Shown here one piece after another: positions 1 to 12,827 of a stretch of 64,000 nucleotides of DNA (position 1 is its first letter; each line of letters begins with the position of its first letter). The notes beneath the pieces are model-generated. The model was not told where the DNA came from. It worked only from the letters and a program-made list of their open reading frames with translations, and ran no database searches. Source of the stretch: Trebouxia sp. TZW2008 (lineage: Eukaryota; Chlorophyta; Trebouxiophyceae; Trebouxiales; Trebouxiaceae). Where the stretch lies: contig BDIU01000344.1 of NCBI GenBank assembly GCA_002118135.1, positions 62,001 through 126,000 of the forward strand, in the 5' to 3' direction. A program made the position numbers and the translations under genes.

Positions 1-727
1 ATGAACTGCTTCAACTGGTACGGTAGATACATGTTCTGTCCAGCGAGGCTCGATCCTGCAGAAGCTGATCCAAGCCGTCTATGTGCTGCAGTATACTTTC
101 TTCACACCACTGTCTGTTGTTATTGACATATTCCAAATCCTCTTCATGCGGCCAGTTGGCTTTGGAATGTGGTAGGAGCACTATCCAGTGGCCTGCTCAA
201 ATGTCTGCTTCACGCTTCTTGCTGCTGCGGCTTATTGCATGCTGATACATGGCTAGGGTGCGACCAAGCTGTTCATCCACTGATGCATATGCAGGTTTGG
301 GGTCATCTTTCTTGGCATCATAGCAAAGGTAGGGCTGTAGTCCTGCGCAATGCTGCATGCCTCGGCATTGCCTACCAACCATATCACGTGCTTCATGTTG
401 GATGCAGGTTGCTGGTACATACTCTGCGTACCTGGCTATTATTGCTGGTCCAGGTGTGTAGAGATACTCTCATGCTTGTGAGGAGGCCAGGTTGCCTGCT
501 TGCATTTGTGACTGGCAGTTGCGTCTTTCAGTAGACGTCATTTGAAGCATTCTGCTGTAGATGATGAAGCAGGCTACCAGTCTTTTGGGGGTCCAGGAAC
601 CCGCAGTCAAAGGGACCCTTTCTCTGCGGGGTATCAGCCCCCGCCTCAGCAATCTAATCCTTTTGTACAACCCAACTCTGGCGGCTCTCCCAACCGAAAT
701 GGCCAGAATCAGGATGACCACGCTTGA
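1..727 (+). CDS. 3' end of an unidentified gene (partial, starts upstream of the window)
   Basis: The product is not recognised. Two coding pieces can be seen. One, around 58-175, encodes a hydrophobic stretch that could be a membrane segment (…FFTPLSVVIDIFQILFMRP…). The other runs from about 532 to the stop at 725-727 and encodes a polar, Pro/Gln/Asn-rich tail with DPF and NPF tripeptides. Between them lies a putative intron of about 355 bp, with a donor near 173-176 and an acceptor 'tctttcag' ending at 531. NPF and DPF are typical ligands of endocytic EH and appendage domains, so a membrane protein with a cytosolic sorting tail is possible, but this is inference. A second open frame over bases 1-150 makes the first exon's frame uncertain. 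The intronic ORF at 169-534 is probably not coding. Confidence 0.35.
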
Positions 728-1620
728 TCTGCAGCTGCCTATGCAAGTAGCTCCATGTTCAGCACACCTGCCTGTGACTTAAGCTTGCAACGCCCATAGC
801 ACTATACTATGGTTTCCAGCATCCAGTGAAGTTTGCATACAAGTTGTGGCATGCTCTGCACTTTTGTGGACAGCACACATGACATAACATCGTGATCATG
901 ACGTGCTTTGTCATGTTGGCTTGTTGTGCCCATGCCACTCCAAGTGCATGGCTGGAGCATGGTGTTGAGCTTTAGTCCGCCAGATGCTGACTGCCAAGTA
1001 TTCAAGATGACATTGTATGGCGCAACAGCCTTAAAGCTTGGTCTGGATAGCAAGATGTCCATCAAAATCAATTGAGCACCTTTGCCAGTTGACCTTGTCA
1101 TCATGCGCCTATTCCCTTACCTTTCCATTAAATTGCAACCTTGCAGTGACGCATCAAACATTTTGCGACCAAAACCCTTCATTGACATGTGTCTCTGTTG
1201 TTCTCGCAAAAACTATGCTTTCAGTCACGTTTCAGGGCTGTCTTTGCTCCTCAAACAACTGTGTCCTGAAGATGCCGCAGAGCCTCGCAAATATCCGCTC
1301 GATTCCGTTCTCGGTGCACGGTATCGACCGGACGTTGCCTGGATCGCGTCTGCAAAACCTCAAAGTAACTAGTCAAAGAAGCTGCCAGCACTTAGCTGAA
1401 GGAAGACAGCTTGGTCGCATCGCCTTTCAGAGATTTCATTGTGCTGGGGCTTCACCTGATGTTTTCAGTTCAAATGATGACTGTCATTGCAACATCGCAA
1501 GCAGTATTCAACACTTTGCTTCAGCCTGTTCCTGAACCTGAGAACATCAACTTGGTAGATCCGATTCAAAATGTTGGGGATAACCTGGGACTCAAAGTGG
1601 AGTTCAGTTAGGGCAGAGTT
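728..1620. other. Region without an assignable gene
   Basis: Open frames cover parts of this stretch (for example 1038-1535 and 1411-1611 on the + strand), but none resembles a family I know. It may contain upstream exons or the promoter of the Uma2-like gene that follows, because that gene has no ATG of its own. Confidence 0.3.
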
Positions 1621-2085
1621 TTGGTGCAAGCAAAAGCGTGTGTGGGGCACCAACACGCCCAGTTCAGCTTGTCACACAGCATATTCGATGAAAAGGATTG
1701 GTTGATTTTGACAGAGATCCATGTGAAGCTACCATCTGGGAGCAGTCGGCAACCAGACATTGCAGGTTGGCGCAAGCCGATAAAGTTGAATCTTGCAGCA
1801 AGCAAAGTAGAGCATCGCTCTGATTGGCTTTGTGAGATCCTTTCGCCAAGCAACAAAGCAGACGATTTACCAGGTGGTGACAGTTTCAAAGATTCTCAGA
1901 TTCCTTACTACTGGATTGTAGATCCAGTGACTGGCCAGATAATAGTCTATGCGTTACGAGTTGATGAATACATTCAGCTTCAAAAGGCCACTTTCAAGCT
2001 AGACAAGGCATGCGTACTTGATCCTTTTCGCCGGCATCTAGATTTGGAGGCAATGTTTTGGTTCCTGGTTCCCCCACAAGTATAA
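1621..2085 (+). CDS. Uma2-family (DUF820) endonuclease-like domain, 5' end unresolved
   Basis: The translated frame carries the signature order of Uma2 proteins, a PD-(D/E)xK nuclease-fold family common in bacteria, especially cyanobacteria and actinobacteria. In order these are an acidic strand (WLILTEIHVKLP), PDIAGWRKP, DWLCEILSPS, IPYYWIVDP followed by G-I-VY, and a C-terminal LDLEAMFW. The TE, PD and CE positions match the usual metal-binding acids. The segment after LSPS, which normally carries a Lys and a Y..GV motif, is altered here (KADDLPGGDSFKDSQ), so activity is doubtful. There is no ATG in frame near the start and the usual N-terminal third is missing. Either an upstream exon supplies it or this is a decaying transferred gene. 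The stop is TAA at 2083-2085. No partner gene is visible. Confidence 0.7.
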   Translation: MVQAKACVGHQHAQFSLSHSIFDEKDWLILTEIHVKLPSGSSRQPDIAGWRKPIKLNLAASKVEHRSDWLCEILSPSNKADDLPGGDSFKDSQIPYYWIVDPVTGQIIVYALRVDEYIQLQKATFKLDKACVLDPFRRHLDLEAMFWFLVPPQV

Positions 2086-2260
2086 AGAAGGATTCAGTCA
2101 GCATTTGGGAGACTTCTCAAACAGGCTCTTAGCATCAATTCTCAAAAAAATGCAGATTCTCAACGCCTGTTCGTTTGAGAAGCCTCAGGAAATTGAGAAG
2201 AGTTTGGGCATGTTTGCGGATGTCTCAAAGAATTCCGACATGTCCTAAAGAGTCCCTCAG

Positions 2261-2383
2261 GCGTGTTCAAAAATGTCCTAAACAGTTCCTGAAAAACTGG
2301 GGCGTGCTCAAAAATGTCTTGAACCGTTCCTAAAAACTTGGGGCGTGCTCAAAAATGTCCTAAAGTGCTCCTGCAAAGTTGAG
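2261..2383. repeat. Three-copy 41-bp tandem repeat
   Basis: Three units begin with gcgtg(t/c)tcaaaaatgtc at 2261, 2302 and 2343, an exact 41-bp spacing. The third is the most diverged. Shorter related pieces (tgtctcaaag…tgtcctaaag) precede it from about 2150. It lies just 3' of the Uma2-like frame and could be in its 3' UTR. Confidence 0.85.
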
Positions 2384-2515
2384 AACGGCGTCACAAAATA
2401 AGGTGGGGTTTGCTACTGTCTCAAAGAATTCGTTGTCACATATAAGAAAACAGCATGCAATTCAGCTCTCAGGCACAAATGCAAAGGGTAGACCCAGGGA
2501 CACTTGGCGGTAAAA

Positions 2516-2670
2516 CAATTGTGTACAACAATCTCTCCACCCTCCGCTGTCAGTTCCATGATTTAGATTAGCACAAGACAGAACTGGTTGGAGACAGTTG
2601 ATTGCACCTGTACGTACCTAGTTGGGCCTGCTGAGCCTGCCTAGAATGCGTGTGAAATTAATGAATGATT
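2516..2670. mobile_element. Truncated copy of a small TIR element
   Basis: This stretch is a diverged relative of the element at 43187-43457. It shares 'ccaccctcc', 'atgattta', 'gaactggttg' and the terminal block 'gggcctgctgagcctg' in the same order. The left terminal repeat is not recognisable here. No coding capacity is seen. Confidence 0.6.
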
Positions 2671-3200
2671 TCCTGTGGCAATCGTGTTGAGGTAACACAG
2701 TTGCTGAGTCTCAGACCGGTTGGATAGCTTGCAGTGTGGTGATAGCTTAGCATCAGCAGTTACATGAGCATGCTTCTCAGTCAATAGGTTTGAGTTCATT
2801 TGCTAAAACGATCGACCAACAAGATAGTTGTGCACAGCATTGATTTTCATTTCTAAAAATCTGGTAACTGGCCACTTTTGCACACGCTTAGAGAGTTGGG
2901 ACCTGCTGTGAGGGACTTGCAAGAGTTTTCTGTTTTTCACAAGAAGCTTTGAAAGTCTTTGACGTTCATGATCTACAGTATATCTGTTCAACTGAAAACC
3001 GAAGCAGGCAATATAGCAATGGTACACATAAACCCTGTCCTAAGCAGCAAAAGCGCAATGCCATGATCTGGCGCCAATGATATGTTAGCCAGGCTAACTT
3101 AGCCTCCCTAGCCCAATCTTGGTGTACTGGACAGAAACTACCTACTGCAGTGCGTGGCATTCATTGCTGACGTGATTCATTCAACTGTGTGCCATCACCT
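2671..3200. other. Region without an assignable gene
   Basis: It lies between the small-element copy and the 3' end of the polymerase gene. I see no convincing gene. The minus-strand frames here show no family resemblance, and the part next to 3203 is probably the polymerase 3' UTR. Confidence 0.4.
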
Positions 3201-3202
3201 CA

Positions 3203-6200
3203 TCACCAGTCCTCAAACCGGTCGAGCACAGCATGAGCCTCTGCAAGGTCTTTCTGCACCTTTTTGCGCCTATAGAATATGGGACAATCACGTGACGTGC
3301 ACAGGACGTCCTGATGCAAACTGCCTTGACACCTTTGGCATTGCGTCCACAAGGCACTGAAAGAGGTCTCCAACTCGTTGACACCCACCAGGGTCTTCTG
3401 GTACACCTCTGCCTCCTGCATTATTTCTGACACTGTCAATGCCCAGGACATTCAATGCTTTTAGCGGCCAATATGGTGCCCCAGTCCCTCTCATTGTGAG
3501 CACAAGGCTGATGCTTGAACTTGATGTCGAATTTGAAAGCGATGCTCAGCCTTACAACTCTTAACTGACAAGACAGGGCTCAGATGCCAGGTTTGCATCA
3601 GAAGCAGCGTGGGATCAAGCCATGTCTTCATCAAGGGCAGCATCGACTTGAGGCCTCACACAAAAGGAGAGCAAGAGGAGAGCAATTACCTTGGCCCTGC
3701 AATGTTTGCAGAGGGTGGTGTCTCCAGGCGCCAGGGTTGCTTTACATCCCAGACAGCTGTAGCGCACCTTGGCAAACTTCATGATGCCTCCAGCTGCTAA
3801 TGATGGTGTGGACACTGTGATGCTGCGTGTGTGATCACCTGCCATAGCATGCAACCAGGGTTTGATTGACATATTAGCACTCTTACCCAGACTTGCAAGA
3901 CATTGCAACTATTTGCCGTATGATGCGCAGCTCAACAGCTGCTCTGCTTCATTCAAAGCAATCCTACACTTTTAGAACATTATGATTGAGAAGCACGCAC
4001 TACGCAAGCCTATTTTGGTGACATGGAGGCTATGCCCACTGAAGCATACACAGAAAATGGTACCCATTGCCAACAAGACAGTTGCACATCTTGTCTCATC
4101 TGATGTACCTGACAATAGAGACTTTGGATTGCGCATGATGGGCCCAAAGATGCGTGTCAGTGGTAGGGACAGGTGGTGCTCCAAGTAGTGCTGGAAGTCA
4201 ATGGGCAGGTTGTTCTCCAGGGCAAAGATTGGATCCTCTGCTTTCTCCCACGTCTTGGCACCCTTAGCGGCCTGCAGCGATCCATAGTTGCCTTGACATG
4301 TGTTAAGTCTTGATCCATGTTTTATGTGGTACCTGACAACTTTGATCTCCAAATTTGTCACAGAAGATTGTGGCTATCAAGGCTGCATAGCAGCACTGAA
4401 GTCCTGCTATGACATCATCATGGCATCTCCATATTTGGTGCGTACATGTGTCTTGCATACACAATGTAAACGTGTGTAGTTGCTGCATAAGTGGACCTGC
4501 AGTATCTGACGCCTCCCTTGCATATGTGCACAATTTGTTCCCACTGCCTAAGTACAATCCAATGCTAAGCATAACCCATTGCAAAGGCCTGAGCTTCCTT
4601 AAGACACTGAAAGTATATAGCGCAAGTTCTCAGTGTCTGACTTGCAAAAGCACAGACAGCTTTGCTGAAAAGAAGATTCTTAAAGAAATGTGAGTGTAAG
4701 GGCAGCAAAGGCAGCACCTTGATGATAACATATGGCACCCGGTCACCCACAACAGGCGCTGTAGCAGGGTCTCTCTTCTGCATCTTCTTGCTGAGTTCCA
4801 CATGGGCTGCAGCGGCCTTGTACTTCTCAGCATCCTGTGTCAGCCCCTGCACACCCACCACAACGCTTTCAGAAATTTTGGTTTACAAGCTGGCATTAAG
4901 GTAGATGCAGCAGCCTCACGATCTGATGCAGAACACCCAAACAAAATCTACAATTTTCAGCATCTCTTTTTGGAACATGCAGCTCTCCATTGCATGTTGC
5001 ATTACATGGCCAAACCAGCTTGGTGGATGACAAGGCCAGAGTGTCAGAACGGCGTTTACCTTTGTGATGACCAGTAGGAAGAGGTTCAGGCGGTTCACAA
5101 GCAGGTCTGTGATGCTGTTCTTGACGTACTCTTTGGCGCCCTCCACATGACGCTTAATCAGTAGCTTCTCCAAGCTGGTTGTAATGACACTCATGAGCTG
5201 TGATGCCGTTTATGACATGTTACACTGTGCTAAACAGATGCAAGAGTGTCAGAAAGTGAATCACCTTGGTGATCACCAAAAGAGAGAGGTCCAGGCGGTT
5301 CATAAGCAGGTCTGTGATGCTGTTCTTGACATACTCTTTGGCACCCTCCACATCACGCTCAATCAGAAGCTTCTCCAGGCTGGTGGTGATGACGTTCTTG
5401 ACCAGCAGGCAATTGTCACGCCGCACCGTCTCAATGCCCTTGCTGTCCATCTTGTCGTGCTTGTCAGAGTTGGTCCACAGCAGTCCAGCATACCTCTTCT
5501 TGTTGATCAGCAGGTAAGGGAAGTACACCTGAGGCACAGAACGCACATGCTTCATATTGATTCGTGGTGCAATCCAAGAATGCCACACTCAGGCCCGTCA
5601 GCGTTTCCTGCTGAGTTCCAGTGAGGTTTTGTGAGATTTTGTGGAATACAGTTCAGTCTTCATCTCATGTGAAGCCCTTGCTTGACTTATCTTGAATGCT
5701 TCTGAACAGCAGGATAACAAACAAGTGTTGCAACTCGCAGTAGCAAGATGAGCTAAGGCAATGCTACATGCAGCTTGACTTGTCAGACTGGAGCCTCATA
5801 GACTTGGTACAGTCTTCTGGGCACTCACAATACCATGGGCAGAGGTAATGCTGACCTTTGCAAACTCCACCTCCATCCAGGCCTTGGAGAACCACAGCGC
5901 AGAGAGCAAATCACAACCTACTGTGGCAGCTTGCTCTCTACAGCTTCAGCCTGGTAGGCTAGAACAGAGATCTTGGACACACACACAGAACAGTCAGCAA
6001 AACTCAATCAATCAACCAACACAATGCACAGTATGGGGTAGGAAGGCAGATGTGCTTCGTGAGACTTCCTGGACTGAAAGCACAGGTGACTGTGTCTGGC
6101 AACCAAAGGCAGCTGATCAGAATTTGCCTCAAAAAGAACAGGCAAATGTCCTGCTGATGAAAGGCTGAACTGAACAAAGAATATTATGTCTGGCAGCTGA

Positions 6201-9200
6201 CCTTCTCAAACTCCAGCTTGATTGGCTTGACGAAGGTCTTGGAAACAGAGGCTGCTGCCTCTCGGCCAAGCTCCATGGCCCGAGCCACATCTGGCACCTT
6301 GAAGTGCACCATCACACTGTCTGTGTCGCCGTAGATCACCTCACAGTCTGTCTCATACCCGTTCGCCTTGTTGTACGTCTTGGTTACCAACTCCCTGCAT
6401 GCATAATCTTGAGGAAGTCAAAGTGCTGTCTTGACACAGACGAGGCAAACATGGCAATCATCTTCACTGTCACAGCTGACGTTCTTGCATTCAGCAAGTG
6501 AGTAGGGTGTCTTCTAGGTGTAGCAGCTAGCTAGTGCTGTGCAGTTTGTGCATCATGGTGCACATGGCAGCAACAAAAGCAAATGCGCAAAGAAGTGCAT
6601 GGGAAAGTGCACAGGTGCAGCTGGAAGCAGCGTACTTGGTATGGTCAATCATCTCCCTGCCATAGGCGGTGGTGCTGCCTGAGATCTCCAGGCAAGGCAT
6701 CTTGCCAACGGTTGCTCCAGTGAACCCGTACACACTGTTGGCACTCACCTACATACATGACAAAACCTGAGGTGCTGTCTTATCAAGCAAACGCACTCAG
6801 CACCGTAGTTCCCAGCAATTGGGCCATTGAAACCACAAATGCAGTTGGCACTGACCTGCATTTGCATGAAAAGGCCGTTCATGTACTGCCTGCAACTACA
6901 GTACTCAGCATTGCACCTGACATACATCTTGACTTGAACAACAGGATTTAAGGCTCAATATGCAATGCAGTGTGTGCATGCCGTATCCTTTGTTGAGTGA
7001 CAGCGCTGTATTTCAGGCTCGTGTCTTGTGATCATGTCATTGCTCAGCAAGGTTGCGCACAGACTTGGAGTGCAAGTTTGCCGCTGTGCATGACAACAGC
7101 GCCAGACTTTAGTGCAAGTCATCCCTGATAGCAGCAACAGACCTTCAGTGCAAGTTGGCGACCATTCATGACAGCAGCAACAAAGGGGTCAGTTGCAGCA
7201 GCCAGGTCCTTCTTGGCACGCTTTCTGGCGGCCAGTAGCTCCTCCAAGATCTCAGGCAGGATGCCCTTCACCTTGTGGGCCCGCACAAAGGTATCCCCTG
7301 AAGGGGTCTTGGTCACGTCCTCCTTTGGCACCTCATGCACCCTGCACAGTGTCAGCTTCATTTGGCACTCACTGAAAGGTGTGCAATCACAAAACCCCCA
7401 TTCTGTCATGGCTTCCTTGAGCTCCTCATGCAGTCTGCACAGTCTCAACCAACGTCTTGACCATCACAACACTGATCCAGCCAGCAAGTGTCTCCTGAAT
7501 GTGTTTTTGTCACATCCTAATTGGACACCTCATGCACTCTGCGCGGTATCAAATGAAATCTCCAAAATCCTACCTACAATGACAATTGAAGAACAATAAC
7601 AATGGTACGCAGATGGAGTGTTCACAATCACCACAATCACAACACTATTACAGAGATACTGTGGAGTCCTGTCCGGCTGAAGCAAGCCTGACGTGAGGCT
7701 GCATGCCAAATATTGAAGTAAGCTGGCCAGCACCTGCTGAAGCAAGCCTGACATGAGGGTAGATGTCAGATGAGCGCAAACGGTGTCCATCTTCTGCTGA
7801 CGCAAGCCTGAAAGAAGGGTGCATGCTATTGTGAAAGGCAATCTGTCTATGAGGTTCTTGTGCTGCCCATCTGGGTCCCAATTGCTGACTGTGCAACAAC
7901 AAGACACGCTCTTTCTTGAAGAGACCAACCAAGGAACTGTAAAGATTTCACTGTCAGCAATCTTATAGAAAACACACTGGGAACCAAACAAGATTCCCAA
8001 AGTGGTGACACAACACGAGCCGGCATGGCGTGGTAATGATAGAGCAACAACACCAACGTCAACAACAGCAGGAGCAGCAGGAGTTACCAAACAATAGTAA
8101 GGCCTTACCTGTCACGGGGCAGCAGGGTGGAGTAGCAGAGGTTGTGGGCCATCATAATGGAGGGGTACAGGGATGCAAAGTCCAGGGTGGCCACCGGCTC
8201 CCGGTAGTAGCCCTGCTTTGCGTCCAGCACTGTCGCCCCCTCATACCCAATCTCGCCTCCAGGTGCCCCACTCACCTGGCATTTCACGATGTACTCTCAA
8301 CATGAAGCAAGCAATGTGAGCTGTGTCAAGCAACCAGCTGTGGCTCCCTTCCACCCAGTCTCACTTCCGGGCGGCCCATCTACCTGCCGTAAACAACAAC
8401 CAAGTAACTTTTGGAGCAGTTGACCATTGTCTGGTCATGCCCAACCTCTGCCCGCGACACACACAATGCCATGCATAACACCAAAAGAGCTTGATACAAG
8501 CAGGACCTGTGCTCTCTTGTCCGTGCCAGAAGCCTGTCAAGCAGCCTTGCTCATGCAGAGGCAGGATGCAGCCATAATTGATGACAGGCAAGAGCAGACC
8601 TTGAGGAAAGGCACCAGCAGGTTCCTCTGACGGGCCTTACGCAGGATCTGGCTGAACACCTTGATGGACTGGCCGCGTGTCAGCAGGAAGCTCATGGGCA
8701 CGCCCGTCACACGCGCCATCTCAATGTAGTTGTACATGTACATCAGCTTGTCCACCAATCTCTGGGGCAAGTATGCATCCTGCAATGCAAGCCAGGACAA
8801 ATTGAGCACGCCAGACATTGGCTGTGTGTCAAGAGCAAAGCTTGCAAGGCTGGTGCTGCCCTTCAACGCAGCAAGTGTCGCTGCCGCGACAGGTGTTGTA
8901 CAATCAGGATGTTTGGTTACGCATGCAACATGCAGCACAGCAACTGTTTGGATAGCAAAGCTGATATCTCTATGCAGAGGGCAACAGGACAAAACAATCA
9001 GACCCAACAGCATGACATGAGACAGCTTTGCAGCTTCACATACACCTTTGCAGAAGCAATTTGACAACTAGTGCTGTCTGCAGTGAACCTAAGCTGAAGC
9101 AAACAGCTTTGCCATACGGCCCAGCTTTGGCATATGCTGCTTTTCAACCATGACAAGCATGACACATACGGCCGCTCCATCTGGTCTCAGCCACAACAAG

Positions 9201-12200
9201 ATTCAGCATTTTCGTGCACCCCACAGATGATGAAATGTGTAGATGGACCTTGAGACAGTATACAGCCAAGCGGCGCCTTGTTTCTTCGTTGCCACTCTGC
9301 AGGTCACTGATGATACTGTGGTGTACATCTTCCTTCTGCTCGCCCAGGAAGTGAGCAGACACAGCGTTGAGGGAGTAGCTGCTGAGCTTGTGGTCGCGCT
9401 GTATGGCTTGCAACAGGTCAAACTGGATGCGTCCGTCAATGGTGATCTCCTTGTAGTCATACGTGCCGTAGGCTTTGCTGCTAAACTGAGCGTCCCTCAT
9501 ACGCAACTTGCTGCAGCAGCACAAGAGGCGTCAGAATTCAAATCATGCTGTGTAAAGCACATTACAATCTTTCAGCGCAAATGCTCTCATCTCACCAAAG
9601 TACACACATCTCAGCCCCGCAAGAGAGAGAAATGCGCTGCCAGTTGAATGTTTGTGTACAATCAAGTGAGCAGTACTAGTAACTTTGATGGTACATTGAC
9701 GGCATGATAGGACCACCACAGCTTATGCTTGTCATTAGCTGCAGCTCAGTGTCAGAGATAGATCTTAAAAGCGTGTCCAATAGATTATGCTTGATCAGCC
9801 AAGCCATTGTAAGCAGTACAACAGCTTCAGCAATTGCATGCTCACTCACTTGCGCCTGATACGACCCCAGTAGGGGAAATCAGCAATTTGTAAAGCCTCT
9901 GCGCGTTGAATGAGGTAGGGCAGGTCAAAGTTGACAATGTTGTATCCAATGATGATGTCAGGATCTGACTCTATCACCAGGTCACGCCATCTCTGCAGAC
10001 ACAAAGCATGCATTGCCTCAGTGTCAGCTGGTACAGCAATTTGCCTTGCATGGCCCGCACAGCAAACCTAAACAAAGTCATAATTTGTGGAGGCGGCTGC
10101 ACCCATCTGTCATGACACATATGACTGCTTACCAAGTGTAACAGGATGTTTACCAAATGCAGCCCTGTATTTTGTGATGCTGTAAAGGCTCGGAGCAAGG
10201 GCATTGTTTGCTTATGCGGAACTCTGATGTATGTCAAGAGCACCCTGCTGAACGGCATGCACATTGCCATCTTCAGCATGGCGGATGACTATGATGTGAT
10301 TTTGCCAAGGATTTATATCATAGACGCCTGCCATGCTTATGATAGCAAAGCACATGTTGTTCAGCAGCCAGGTGTTTGCACAATCTTTCATGACTCCTAA
10401 AAGCTGTTCATCCCCATATATGTAGCCTGTTCAGATGGTCACTTGCAGGACAGTCTAAGTGCACCATGACAAGCAGCAGCATATACAGCATACCTGGAGC
10501 AGTAGTTGCGCAGCAACTCCAGCAAGCACACAATGCATGTCAGGGCGTTGTAAAATGTGAAGTCAGTCAGGGCACAGTCAGGCCTGTTGTCAGAGGTAAA
10601 CATAAGTTGGGGCACTGTCAATTGCACTGTCAGTCAGAGCACTACTGACGATGCCCTCAGTCAGGGCAATGTCACATGTGCCATTCCTGAGGATTCTGTC
10701 ATCTGTATTGTGAGTCAACAAAACTTGCATCCCTTCAGCCAAGGCATTGTCAATGGCACTGTCAGTCCGAGCAAAGTGACTGTACCGTTAGGAGCTCTGC
10801 TTCTGTCTGGAATGACATGACCTCAGATCCAATAATGGCTGCACAGGTGTCCAGTGTCATGACATTGCGCACCACAGGGGCAGATTCCCCCTGATTGGTC
10901 ACCATGCTGGCAATCTGAATCACAGGATCCTTGTCTGGCTCAGGAAAGCAGCCCTGCAAAGCAATGCAAAGCAAAGATATGAACATAGTCACTCGTTGTG
11001 AATTGAATAACAGAGTCCTTGTCTGGTTCGGGAAAGCAGCCCTGCAAAGCAATCCCCCAAGAGTATGATTACAGTGCTTGTAAGTATCCGGATCTTTCAA
11101 TAAATGGTTCATGTGAAATGTCTGTGATACAGCAGCTTCTGTCCGATGTTGATGCATCATGCCTGTGAAGTGCCTGTGACACAACAGGTTTCTGTCCAGT
11201 TGAAACATCGTGCCTGTCACATGCCTGTGACACAAAAGATATTTGTGCGTTTGTGAAGCATGGTAGATGACAGCACATGACCATGTGACCTGAAGAATTT
11301 CCAACAGTGCTGGACATGTTGGGTGACTCACCTTGCGGCCAGCACACTCAATGTCCACACTCAATATCCTGAAAGGTGCAAGCCTCTGCCAGTCGCCTGC
11401 ATACGTAACCATCCATCAGTCACAACAACACATTGCATGACTTTGCTTCTTTGCTGGTGCTAAACGCTCGCAACAGCTAACAACTCATCAAAAGATCACA
11501 GGCGTGTGAAGCCATTCTAAGAAGCCAGTTGCTCTCAATCTTGGTCTCATTGTAAGGAGCCATCTTTTCTTTTATCATCAGAGGTTTACAAATCATGTTG
11601 AATATCAAACTAAACTGGTCTGGCTAGTACTTGTGCTGGCATGCGATTGGTGTGGTCACGAGTACATGGCATACGGAAAAAAGTGGTCTTCAAAGGTATG
11701 GCTATGCAGCAGCGACAAACCTTGAAACTATCATGACTACTTCCAGTGTGGACTTGTGCGGCATATGCTTCAGCTTAGGGAGTTGTGGTGCGGGCACTCT
11801 CATGCCAAAGTGACCTTTCAGTCCCAAACTCACCTTCAGGCTTGTGACTGATGAGTTTGCTGCAGTGTATGTGTGCCTCCAGCTGACAGTGACTCAGCCC
11901 CTTGTCAATACCAGCACCCTGAAAGGTGTACTGCCCAGCAGGAAGCTCAACCCAGTTGCCACCAACCACATCATGGTCAATCATGAAGCGCAGTGCAAAC
12001 AGCACGTTGCTCTCGAAGGTGGTGAACGCGCGCGACATGTTCAGTGAGTCAATATGGACGCCCTGTTCCAAGATTCCTGGACAGCATTGAGGCAAAGCAA
12101 TTTCTGACTATCAACGTTTGGGATCAGAACGCACATTTGCATGTCCTGTCAGGCACCCATCTGCTGTTCTGACCACGCTGGGGCGACGCACTTTCTCAGC

Positions 12201-12796
12201 TGTCATATGCTGGAAGCGTCGTGCAAGTTTGCATGCAATGTCTGGCAGCTCTCTGCTGTAACAACCACCAGGTAGCAAGATGTAGCAGGGCAAGCTGAAC
12301 AATCAGGCAAAGCAGAACTAAACATTACCTCTGGCCTGAGTAACCATGGTCGGAGTGGCAAGCACAATCTTGAGGAAGCTTTTGTGTTTAGCTGGCTGGT
12401 AGTGCATGCAAGTCTGCTTCTGGTCCATGCGCACAGCTACACATAGCTTAGTGCCTTTGCCCTTGCTACGCTCTATTAAGCGGCCCTGTTGCATCACACT
12501 TGGCGTTTGGGTGCACTTGCTAGGCTTTGAAGTCAATACAGCATCTCTGCAATGTCATCAGCGGCAGCGAAGCAGCAGCAGCAGCAGCAACAGCAGCAGT
12601 ATCAGCAAAAGCAGCAGCAATATCAGCAGCTGCTTTTGCTGCTGCTGATATTGCTGCTGCTTTTGCTGATACTGATATCAGCAGCAGCAAAAGCAGCAGC
12701 AGCAGCAGCAGCAGTATCAGCAAAAGCAGCAGCAATATCAGCAGCAGCAATATCAGCAGCAGCAAAAGCAGCAGCAGCAGTAGCAGCAGCAGCAGT

Positions 12797-12827
<31 letters not shown>

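Noticed and set aside
1038..1535. 165-codon plus-strand frame upstream of the Uma2-like domain
   Set aside because: No family resemblance, overlapping frames of similar length, and no frame connection to the Uma2 domain that I could establish.
2261..2383. Regularly spaced repeats considered as a CRISPR array
   Set aside because: Units are directly adjacent without spacers, imperfect, only three copies, and in eukaryotic DNA.
10557..10820. Repeat-rich plus-strand frame suggesting a repeat protein
   Set aside because: Antisense inside a POLD1 intron and explained by a degenerate short tandem repeat.
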